Positions 1-5,298 of a stretch of DNA of 5,298 nt are shown here, in pieces. The stretch is taken from the NCBI GenBank assembly GCA_903932385.1, contig CAIZGA010000319.1, forward strand, positions 1 through 5,298, written 5' to 3'. The translations under genes and the position numbers were made by a program. Source of the stretch: an uncultured Acidobacteriota bacterium. Lineage in GTDB: Bacteria; Acidobacteriota; Terriglobia; Terriglobales; Acidobacteriaceae. How positions within the stretch are numbered: the stretch's first letter is position 1; each line of letters starts with the position of its first letter. Below the pieces are notes generated by a model. That model made no database searches and was not told the DNA's origin. It saw nothing but the letters and a program-made list of their open reading frames with translations.

Positions 1-496
1 CCATGTCGTTGCTGTAGGGAATCCCGTAGTATTCATCGAAGCCGCGGTGCGTGGGTAGATATTCTTCAGGCCGGCCCAAATGCCATTTGCCGATGCACAT
101 GGTGCGGTAGCCTTGCTGTTTCAGCACATTCGCCAGAGTGGTTTCATCCAAATCCAAACCGTTCTTGTCCTGCGGAAACAATACATTAGGTACGCCCACA
201 CGTGCGGGATATCGCCCCGTCAGCAACGCGGCCCGCGACGGCGAACATACAGGGTCCGCTGAATCGAGATTCACAAAGCGCATGCCTTCCGCTGCCATGC
301 GGTTCAGGTTCGGCGTGTGAATCTTTGACCCATACACTTCCAGGTCGCCAAATCCCAGGTCATCGCACAGGATGAAGACAACATTCGGCGATTTGAACTG
401 TGCCGCCGATGCAGGGATTCCATCTCCGGCCAGAGTTGCCGCAGCTGCGGCCATCGCCAACATTGCCTCACGCCGAGTCAGTTGTTTCGCTGCCAT
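1..496 (-). CDS. Exported formylglycine-type sulfatase, N-terminal part (cut by window edge)
   Basis: Sulfatases hydrolyse sulfate esters, often on carbohydrates. This reading frame starts at the ATG at 496-494 and stays open to the window edge (165 codons); family members are usually about 450-550 residues, so roughly a third is visible. The signature C84-S-P-S-R88 is present; its Cys (codon 247-245) is the residue converted to formylglycine by a maturation enzyme not seen here. Other landmarks are the metal-binding D45-D46 after a hydrophobic strand (VVFILCDD), L-T-G-R at 92-95, G136-K-W-H139 and H150-R-G-F-D154. The N-terminus has a Tat-like twin arginine (T7-R-R-E-A-M-L13), an Ala-rich hydrophobic core and an Ala-x-Ala-like cleavage area near residues 29-32, so export to the periplasm or beyond is expected. 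A strong ribosome binding site supports the start. The substrate cannot be told from this part. It diverges from the carbohydrate-binding gene at 565. Confidence 0.95.
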   Translation of the reverse strand, partial: MAAKQLTRREAMLAMAAAAATLAGDGIPASAAQFKSPNVVFILCDDLGFGDLEVYGSKIHTPNLNRMAAEGMRFVNLDSADPVCSPSRAALLTGRYPARVGVPNVLFPQDKNGLDLDETTLANVLKQQGYRTMCIGKWHLGRPEEYLPTHRGFDEYYGIPYSNDM

Positions 497-503
497 ACTC
501 ACG

Positions 504-508
504 CCTCC
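504..508 (-). promoter_or_regulatory. Ribosome binding site of the sulfatase gene
   Basis: Read on the minus strand, GGAGG lies 7 nt before the ATG at 496. This near-perfect Shine-Dalgarno sequence fixes the sulfatase start. It contrasts with the plus-strand genes on the other side of the gap, which have none. Confidence 0.85.
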
Positions 509-550
509 ATAAACTTGTTTGTCTCTGCCAGAGAATCTTAGCGCATCGAA

Positions 551-559
551 TGGTATAAA
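551..559 (+). promoter_or_regulatory. Candidate extended -10 promoter of the carbohydrate-binding gene
   Basis: TGGTATAAA fits the extended -10 pattern TG-N-TATAAT with one mismatch in the hexamer. No good -35 box sits 16-18 bp upstream, which extended -10 promoters can tolerate. The expected transcription start, about 7 nt after the hexamer, falls on or next to the ATG at 565, which implies a leaderless or nearly leaderless mRNA. This is inferred from position only. Confidence 0.4.
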
Positions 560-564
560 ACCTC

Positions 565-1398
565 ATGCGCAAACTTGCCAGCCAACTGATTACGATTGCA
601 CTTCTCACCACCACTGCCGTTGCTTTGGCACAGCAGTCGCAGCCGCAAACTGCACCAGCAGCCGCACCCAAACCGCGCCGTACGCCGACGCCCGTGCCGC
701 CGATGACGTGGACGCCGAATCATTACGATGCCATCCACATATCCAAACCCATCAAGATCGACGGCAACATCAACAAACGCGTTTGGAAAAAAGCCAAGTG
801 GACCGATGATTTCGTTGACATTGAAGGTTCGGCCAAGCCCACTCCAAAATACCGCACCCGCGCCAAAATGTTGTGGGATGACAATTATCTCTACATCGCG
901 GCAGAAATTCAGGAGCCGGATGTGAAGGCAACGCTGACACAGCACGACTCCGTTATTTTCCACGACAATGATTTTGAAGTCTTCATCAAGCCGCTTGCCA
1001 CCGAGACTGGCTACTTTGAATTTGAAATGAATGCGCTCAATACCGGCTGGGATTTGTATCTCAACAAGCCGTATCGCCAAGGCGGCAAGGCAGACAACAA
1101 GTGGGACATAGAGGGATTGAAGACTGCCGTTCGCGTGCAGGGAACACTCAACAACTCCACCGACAAAGACAAAAGTTGGACCGTAGAGATTGCGTATCCG
1201 TGGCGGGCCTTCACCAATCGCCAGCCGGTTCCGCAGCCGGTTGTCGGCACAGAGTGGCGCATCAACTTCAGCCGCGTGGAGTGGACCGCCGGCAAGCCGC
1301 GTGAAGACAACTGGGTCTGGTCGCATCAGGGATTGATTGACATGCACGTGCCTGACCGCTGGGGCTATCTGGAATTTCGCGGTGCGCATAGTGAATGA
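565..1398 (+). CDS. Secreted carbohydrate-binding family 9-like protein
   Basis: The 277-residue protein has a signal peptide (MRKLASQLITIALL core, likely cleavage after A22 in VALA-QQ) and a Pro/Ala-rich linker (about 24-46). A single beta-rich domain follows from about residue 54 to the end and matches, from memory, the carbohydrate-binding family 9-like (CBM9/DOMON-type) proteins. Landmarks are P62-I-K-I-D-G67 followed by W74, T98-R-A-K-M-L-W104-DD-YLYIAA, H128-D-S-V-I-F-H-D-N-D136-FEVF, E152-F-E-M-N-A-L-N159, W163-D-L-Y-L, W205-T-V-E-I-A-Y-P-W213, N234-F-S-R-V-E-W240 and N249-W-V-W252. The length looks complete. No catalytic residues are recognised, so it is likely a binding protein for extracellular or periplasmic glycan; the ligand is unknown. 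The ATG at 565 is the first usable start, because an upstream in-frame ATG at 550 meets a stop two codons later. No Shine-Dalgarno sequence is visible. Its stop overlaps the next gene, suggesting an operon, and it diverges from the sulfatase gene. Confidence 0.9.
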   Translation: MRKLASQLITIALLTTTAVALAQQSQPQTAPAAAPKPRRTPTPVPPMTWTPNHYDAIHISKPIKIDGNINKRVWKKAKWTDDFVDIEGSAKPTPKYRTRAKMLWDDNYLYIAAEIQEPDVKATLTQHDSVIFHDNDFEVFIKPLATETGYFEFEMNALNTGWDLYLNKPYRQGGKADNKWDIEGLKTAVRVQGTLNNSTDKDKSWTVEIAYPWRAFTNRQPVPQPVVGTEWRINFSRVEWTAGKPREDNWVWSHQGLIDMHVPDRWGYLEFRGAHSE

Positions 1399-1963
1399 TT
1401 CGCAGCTGATTCAGATTGTTGATGCTGCTCTTGCTGATGCCACTCGCCGAAGTGGGGAATGGCTCGCCTGTAAACGCGGCTGTTCGCAATGCTGTCACGG
1501 AGTCTTCGCCATTTCGCAACTTGATGCAGAGCGATTACAACTCGCTCTTGCATCGACAGACGCAGCAACTGCAACCCGCATTCGCGTGCGCGTGCAGGAT
1601 TCGCTGCAACGCCTGACGCCGAGTTTCCCCGGCAATATTGCCACAGGCATCCTCAATCCCGACGATCCGGCCTTTGAGGAGTTTGCCAACGATGAGCCTT
1701 GTCCCGTGCTTGACCCGGACACGCAGACTTGCGATCTCTACGCCGCGCGTCCCATGACCTGTCGTACTTTCGGCCCGCCGGTTCGCACGGAAGAAGGCGG
1801 ACTCGCCGTTTGCGAACTTTGCTTCATTGGCGCTTCAGATGAAACCATCGCCGCCTGCGAAATGCAGCCTGATCCAAACGGTGTGGAAGAAGCGTTGATG
1901 ACCGAGGCAGAGTCGCGCATGGGCCTGCAAGGCGCAACTATCGTCACCTTTGCGTTGCGCTAG
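1391..1963 (+). CDS. YkgJ-type cysteine-cluster protein (putative zinc/iron-chelating)
   Basis: This 190-residue protein has the hallmark CxxxCxxCC motif of the YkgJ/UPF0153-like family (C27-KRG-C31-SQ-C34-C35-H-G) and further conserved cysteines at 104, 114, 124, 141, 144 and 156 (…DEPCP…TCDLYAARPMTCR…CELC…). The family is thought to bind zinc or an iron-sulfur cluster; its biochemical role is not settled. There is no signal peptide, so it is probably cytoplasmic. The same frame is open back to an ATG at 1337, but that stretch lies inside the coding region of the previous gene and looks unlike the family. The GTG at 1391 gives a sensible N-terminus (NDSQLIQIVDAAL) and overlaps the preceding gene by 8 bp (GTGAATGA), which suggests translational coupling. 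No Shine-Dalgarno sequence is evident. The aminotransferase gene follows 12 bp downstream in the same frame. Confidence 0.9.
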   Translation: MNDSQLIQIVDAALADATRRSGEWLACKRGCSQCCHGVFAISQLDAERLQLALASTDAATATRIRVRVQDSLQRLTPSFPGNIATGILNPDDPAFEEFANDEPCPVLDPDTQTCDLYAARPMTCRTFGPPVRTEEGGLAVCELCFIGASDETIAACEMQPDPNGVEEALMTEAESRMGLQGATIVTFALR

Positions 1964-1975
1964 TACCATAGCAAT

Positions 1976-3184
<1,209 letters not shown>

Positions 3185-3250
3185 ACATTTATCCATTCTG
3201 GTTCATGTTTTTGTTTATGTATGGTCTGTATATATTTGTATCTAAATATC
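3185..3250. other. AT-rich convergent intergenic spacer
   Basis: This 66-bp gap lies between the ends of the convergent aminotransferase and metallo-hydrolase genes. By hand count it is about 26% GC, far below its neighbours, with T-rich runs on the plus strand. The only symmetry seen is an all-AT inverted repeat, ATATTT (3232-3237) and AAATAT (3244-3249) with a 6-nt loop, too weak to call a terminator. Transcription from both sides presumably ends here, but no classical hairpin with a T-run is visible. Confidence 0.6.
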
Positions 3251-3883
3251 TTAGAGTTGAAGTAGGAATGGATTGCTTTGCCGTTCTTCGCCGATAGTTG
3301 TCTCCGGACCATGCCCGGCGATCACTCGAATCTCATCCTCTAGCGGCAAAATTCTGCCAGCCAGCGACTGCATAATCTTCTGCTTATCGCCGCCCGGCAA
3401 GTCGGTTCTGCCGATGGATCCGGCAAACAAAGTGTCACCTGCGAGCAGTAGTTTCTGCTGGGGAAACAGCAGGCAGATGCTGCCCTCGGTATGCCCAGGC
3501 GTGTGCATCACTTCGCCCGGCAGGGCCTCCAGGCCAATCTTCAACCCTTCGACAGCGTCCACATCCGGCGGAACCGTCTCTGGCGTCGGTATGCCCAGCC
3601 ATCCGGCCTGCATCTCCATCATCTTCAGCAGGGGAAGGTCCAGTTGGTTCAGGTAAATCGGCGCACCGGTCAGCTCGCGTAACTTGGCCGCGCCGGCCAC
3701 GTGGTCAATATGTGCGTGGGTGATGATGATCTGCTTCACTGTCAGTTGATGCTGCGCCAGCACGGCAAGGATGCGCTTCAACTCCGCGCCGGGGTCGACG
3801 ACAATGGCCTCGTGGGTGGTCTCATCGCCCAGAATGGAGCAATTGCATTGCAACGGACCGACGGCAAGTATCTCGTGAATCAT
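3251..3883 (-). CDS. MBL-fold metallo-hydrolase, glyoxalase II (GloC/YcbL)-like
   Basis: The 210-residue protein is a compact metallo-beta-lactamase-fold hydrolase. It carries T55-H56-A-H58-I-D60-H61, the distal metal ligands H131 (in HTPGHT), D150 (in LAGDTLF) and H191 (in GHGPET), so both metal sites look intact. The short length, G-S-I-G-R-T-D-L-P-G-G and the ending G-H-G-P-x-T-x-x-x-E-R-x-x-N-P-F closely recall the type II glyoxalase GloC (YcbL) group, which hydrolyses S-D-lactoylglutathione or related thioesters. The actual substrate is not shown by sequence. It should be cytoplasmic, as there is no signal peptide. The ATG at 3883 is chosen because MIHEILAVGPLQCNC matches the family N-terminus. 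A GTG 12 codons upstream, at 3919, lies inside the inverted repeat and adds an unconserved leader. No good Shine-Dalgarno sequence precedes either. It lies downstream of the pilin gene on the same strand but behind a hairpin. Confidence 0.93.
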   Translation of the reverse strand: MIHEILAVGPLQCNCSILGDETTHEAIVVDPGAELKRILAVLAQHQLTVKQIIITHAHIDHVAGAAKLRELTGAPIYLNQLDLPLLKMMEMQAGWLGIPTPETVPPDVDAVEGLKIGLEALPGEVMHTPGHTEGSICLLFPQQKLLLAGDTLFAGSIGRTDLPGGDKQKIMQSLAGRILPLEDEIRVIAGHGPETTIGEERQSNPFLLQL

Positions 3884-3914
3884 GGTTCTATTGTTGCATT
3901 GCCGTGCAAATGCG

Positions 3915-3954
3915 AACACCCCGCAGATGGCCTCTATTCCATCTGCGGGGTGTT
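3915..3954 (-). terminator. Perfect 16-bp inverted repeat, probable terminator or attenuator after the pilin gene
   Basis: The arms at 3915-3930 (AACACCCCGCAGATGG) and 3939-3954 are perfectly complementary, with an 8-nt loop (3931-3938). On the minus strand the stem lies about 43 nt after the pilin stop and ends 31 nt before the hydrolase ATG. The sequence after the stem on that strand (TGTTCGCATTTGC) is only moderately T-rich, so it is not a textbook intrinsic terminator. It could also protect the 3' end of the pilin mRNA or lower expression of the downstream gene. The hairpin is certain; its role is inferred. Confidence 0.65.
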
Positions 3955-3989
3955 GGACTGTGGGGTGGATCTATATAGCCGAGTACTGA

Positions 3990-4007
3990 ACTCAGGATTA
4001 GCTGAGT
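3990..4007 (-). other. Small inverted repeat straddling the pilin stop codon
   Basis: ACTCAG (3990-3995) and CTGAGT (4002-4007) form a 6-bp stem whose 6-nt loop contains the TAA stop of the pilin gene. It is short and may be chance. If it forms in the mRNA it would sit just upstream of the larger hairpin at 3915-3954. Confidence 0.3.
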
Positions 4008-4192
4008 GCCGTGCTCAGGGTGGTGCTGATGCTGGTGAATGCGGAATTCACGCCGGTGGCAACGCTCTTCATCCCGGTGGTGGTAGCAAAGGCAATCAAT
4101 GCCACAATCAATGCGTATTCCACAAGGTCCTGCCCATCTTCACGAATCAGTTGCTGCAACTTCTCAAACAGTAACGCAGAGCGGTGTTTCAT
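3998..4192 (-). CDS. Flp/Fap-type (type IVb) pilin precursor
   Basis: This 64-residue protein is a small Flp-family prepilin, the subunit of thin adhesive pili built by Tad-type machinery. It has a hydrophilic leader (1-20, ending in R-E-D-G20), then Q-D-L-V-E25-Y26, giving the Flp signature Gly cleavage site with Glu at +5 and Tyr at +6. A hydrophobic helix (A27-LIVALIAFA) and a Ser/Thr-rich tail follow. A prepilin peptidase should cut after G20, leaving a mature pilin of 44 residues. The frame is open to an ATG at 4216, but the ATG at 4192 has AGGAG 8 nt upstream and gives the usual leader length, so it is preferred. No assembly genes (tad, rcp, prepilin peptidase) lie within the window, so the pilin is an orphan as far as can be seen. 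Its transcript runs toward the hairpin at 3915-3954. Confidence 0.93.
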   Translation of the reverse strand: MKHRSALLFEKLQQLIREDGQDLVEYALIVALIAFATTTGMKSVATGVNSAFTSISTTLSTALS

Positions 4193-4200
4193 GGGAGTGT

Positions 4201-4205
4201 CTCCT
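4201..4205 (-). promoter_or_regulatory. Ribosome binding site of the pilin gene
   Basis: On the minus strand AGGAG lies 8 nt before the ATG at 4192. It decides between this start and the in-frame ATG at 4216, and is consistent with a highly translated structural pilin. Confidence 0.8.
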
Positions 4206-4272
4206 GATTGCTGCATATTTACGACATTTTTCTGTCTTGCCGTAACCCCTACAACTTTTGTGTACCTTCACA

Positions 4273-4301
4273 TTGGTAATTGCGAGGTAGGCCTATGCCA
4301 A
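4273..4301 (-). promoter_or_regulatory. Weak candidate promoter of the pilin gene
   Basis: On the minus strand TTGGCA (4301-4296) is followed after 17 nt by TACCAA (4278-4273). The -35 matches 5 of 6 consensus bases, the -10 only 3 of 6. Other weak pairs exist nearer the gene (for example TTACGG and TAAATA 18 nt apart), so the true promoter is undecided. No convincing sigma-54 motif was found. Confidence 0.2.
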
Positions 4302-4328
4302 TCCCTCGAAAGTAACCCGTGTATGCCA

Positions 4329-4342
4329 CAATTCTGGAATTG
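4329..4342. promoter_or_regulatory. Operator-like inverted repeat in the pilin/TPR divergent region
   Basis: CAATTC-TG-GAATTG is a perfect inverted repeat with 6-bp arms and a 2-nt centre. Its right end shares three bases with the -35 box of the candidate TPR-gene promoter (4340-4345). This placement suits a dimeric regulator, but no regulator gene is present here to pair with it. Confidence 0.35.
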
Positions 4343-4367
4343 CCAGTGAAGAAATCGCCCATACAAT
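4340..4367 (+). promoter_or_regulatory. Candidate sigma-70-type promoter of the TPR gene
   Basis: TTGCCA (4340-4345) and TACAAT (4362-4367) each match the consensus hexamers at 5 of 6 positions and are 16 bp apart. The expected start near 4374 would give a leader of about 60 nt before the GTG at 4436. It is the best promoter-like pair I found in the window. Confidence 0.5.
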
Positions 4368-4435
4368 GCCGCTGCTTCTGTGTATGCTGACTACAAGAAT
4401 GTCGAGAGTTTTACACCCATTTAGATGAGCCAAAA

Positions 4436-5298
4436 GTGAAGCGCACCTTGCATATATTTACGCGGATGCTTGCCGTTGCCATGCTGCTTGGCATCTTGCC
4501 GGCTGCAGTAGCGCAGGCTGCTGACGACGCACCTGATGCGTGGACACAGTGCAAGTCGCGGCTGCCGGAAGTGGTTATTGTCGGCTGCTCGGCCATCATC
4601 GGCCGCAATGGGGAATCGACCACCGACGTTGCTGCCGCATTCAACAATCGTGCCGTGGCTTACAGCCGTATTGGGAAATATCAGATGGCCATCAGCGACT
4701 TCGATCAAGCCATCGGTCTCAAATCCAATTACATTGAGCTTGCGGGTGACAGCGCGCTTTCACTGGTGGTTTCCAGTGCGGAAAATAACGGCCTTCTAGG
4801 CGACGACTCATACAGCGAACGCAGTCCCGATGCCGCGCTCTTCTATAAAAACCGCGGCGTTGCGTATTACAGCATGGGGAAGTACGCGCGCGCGGCGCAG
4901 GATTTCACTCAGGCGATGGCACTGCGCCATAACTACCTTGAAGCCATGCTCGACCGCGGCACAGCATATGCCGATGCCTTGCACTTCGATAACGCTATTG
5001 AAGACTACAACGCAGTGATTGAGATCAAATCGGATGATCCCGCAGCTTTCGTGGATCGAGGTGCGCTCTATGCGCGTCAGGAAAAATACGACTTGGCCAT
5101 CGCCGACTTCAATCACGCCATCGAACTGCGTCCTGGCTATGCAAGCGCCTACTCTAATCGGTGCTTTGCTCATGCGATACAGGGACAACTTCAAGTGGCA
5201 CTTGCGGATTGCAATATCGCGCTCGACATCAATCCCGGGCTAATCTCTGCACTCGATAGTCGCGGTTTTACGTATTTAAAACTGGGTCAGTACGAACA
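4436..5298 (+). CDS. Exported tetratricopeptide-repeat protein (3' end beyond window)
   Basis: The frame is open from the GTG at 4436 to the window edge (287 codons). The N-terminus has a basic start (VKRTLHIFTR), a hydrophobic core (MLAVAMLLGILPAA) and cleavage likely near A26-Q-A28, with no lipobox Cys, so the protein should be periplasmic or secreted. A segment with W36, C39 and C51 (about 33-65) precedes the repeats; the two cysteines could form a disulfide. TPR units of 34 residues lie at 66-99, 134-167, 168-201, 202-235 and 236-269, with a sixth starting at 270. Residues 100-133 fill exactly one repeat length but match the consensus poorly. TPRs bind other proteins; no partner or enzyme domain is visible. 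GTG is chosen because no ATG lies between it and the upstream in-frame stop at 4388 and it gives the basic n-region; the ATG at 4466 is an alternative. Only a weak GATGAG lies 6 nt upstream. A four-codon ATG frame (4425-4439) overlaps the start. Confidence 0.88.
   Translation, partial: MKRTLHIFTRMLAVAMLLGILPAAVAQAADDAPDAWTQCKSRLPEVVIVGCSAIIGRNGESTTDVAAAFNNRAVAYSRIGKYQMAISDFDQAIGLKSNYIELAGDSALSLVVSSAENNGLLGDDSYSERSPDAALFYKNRGVAYYSMGKYARAAQDFTQAMALRHNYLEAMLDRGTAYADALHFDNAIEDYNAVIEIKSDDPAAFVDRGALYARQEKYDLAIADFNHAIELRPGYASAYSNRCFAHAIQGQLQVALADCNIALDINPGLISALDSRGFTYLKLGQYE

Noticed and set aside
538..1389. Long open frame (283 codons) on the minus strand opposite the carbohydrate-binding gene
   Set aside because: Its codons lie exactly opposite the codons of the real gene, so it stays open simply because that gene avoids TTA, CTA and TCA. 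The translation shows no recognisable domain, and it would run into the divergent promoter region.
1337..1390. ATG-started N-terminal extension of the cysteine-cluster protein
   Set aside because: It lies wholly within the 3' coding part of the preceding gene, and its residues do not resemble the family. The GTG at 1391 gives the expected short overlap.
3884..3919. GTG-started 12-residue extension of the metallo-hydrolase
   Set aside because: Family members begin close to MIHEI, and the GTG lies inside the inverted-repeat arm with no ribosome binding site.
3701..4174. 157-codon plus-strand frame across the hydrolase start, hairpin and pilin
   Set aside because: It is antisense to two well-supported genes and has a low-complexity, Gly/Cys-rich translation with no known motif.
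4193..4216. Upstream ATG for the pilin (8 extra residues)
   Set aside because: The Shine-Dalgarno AGGAG lies between this ATG and the one at 4192 and is correctly spaced for the latter. The shorter leader also fits Flp prepilins.
4283..4308. Possible sigma-54 promoter or palindrome (TAGGCCTA at 4288-4295) upstream of the pilin
   Set aside because: The GG and GC elements are not at sigma-54 spacing, and an 8-bp palindrome is expected by chance in a region of this size.
4319..4387. Direct repeat GTGTATGC (4319-4326 and 4380-4387) with other TATGC-like words nearby
   Set aside because: The copies are only 8 bp long and the similar words are irregularly spaced. This does not amount to an iteron or operator array.
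4808..5194. 128-codon minus-strand frame within the TPR gene
   Set aside because: It is a shadow of the TPR coding sequence, which has clear 34-residue repeats in the plus frame.

Overview
This is an ordinary-looking bacterial chromosomal stretch: densely coded, apparently mid-50s % GC by eye, with short intergenic gaps and no tRNA, rRNA, CRISPR array, insertion sequence or phage gene that I can see. From remembered protein families (no search was possible), the best guess is a soil-type Acidobacteriota. Three proteins point that way: the secreted family-9-like carbohydrate-binding protein, the cysteine-cluster protein ending in a CELCF-type segment, and the short Flp pilin. The TPR protein resembles a family I associate more with Alphaproteobacteria, so the lineage is only moderately supported.

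Layout. Positions 1-496 (minus) hold the first 165 codons of an exported formylglycine-type sulfatase, cut by the window edge. A 68-bp divergent gap follows. A plus-strand cluster then runs from 565 to 3184: a secreted carbohydrate-binding family 9-like protein, a YkgJ-type cysteine-cluster protein overlapping it by 8 bp, and a fold-type I PLP aminotransferase 12 bp further on. None of these three genes has a clear Shine-Dalgarno sequence, and the last two start at GTG. A 66-bp spacer of about 26% GC (hand count) separates this cluster from the convergent minus-strand gene for a glyoxalase II-like metallo-hydrolase (3251-3883).

Upstream of that gene, also on the minus strand, lies a small Flp/Fap-type pilin gene (3998-4192). 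Between the two sits a perfect 16-bp inverted repeat (3915-3954) that probably terminates or attenuates pilin transcription. A 243-bp divergent region (4193-4435) separates the pilin gene from a plus-strand gene for an exported TPR protein (4436 to the window end, incomplete). This region holds a good sigma-70-like promoter for the TPR gene, with an inverted repeat touching its -35 box.

How the genes may work together. The sulfatase and the carbohydrate-binding protein are both exported and divergently arranged, so a role in handling sulfated extracellular glycans is possible but unproven. The pilin is an orphan here: no tad/rcp assembly genes are visible. I see no convincing undescribed multi-gene system. 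The most useful leads are the hairpin between the pilin and hydrolase genes, the unusual active-site substitutions in the aminotransferase, the probable leaderless start of the carbohydrate-binding gene, and the operator-like palindrome before the TPR gene.
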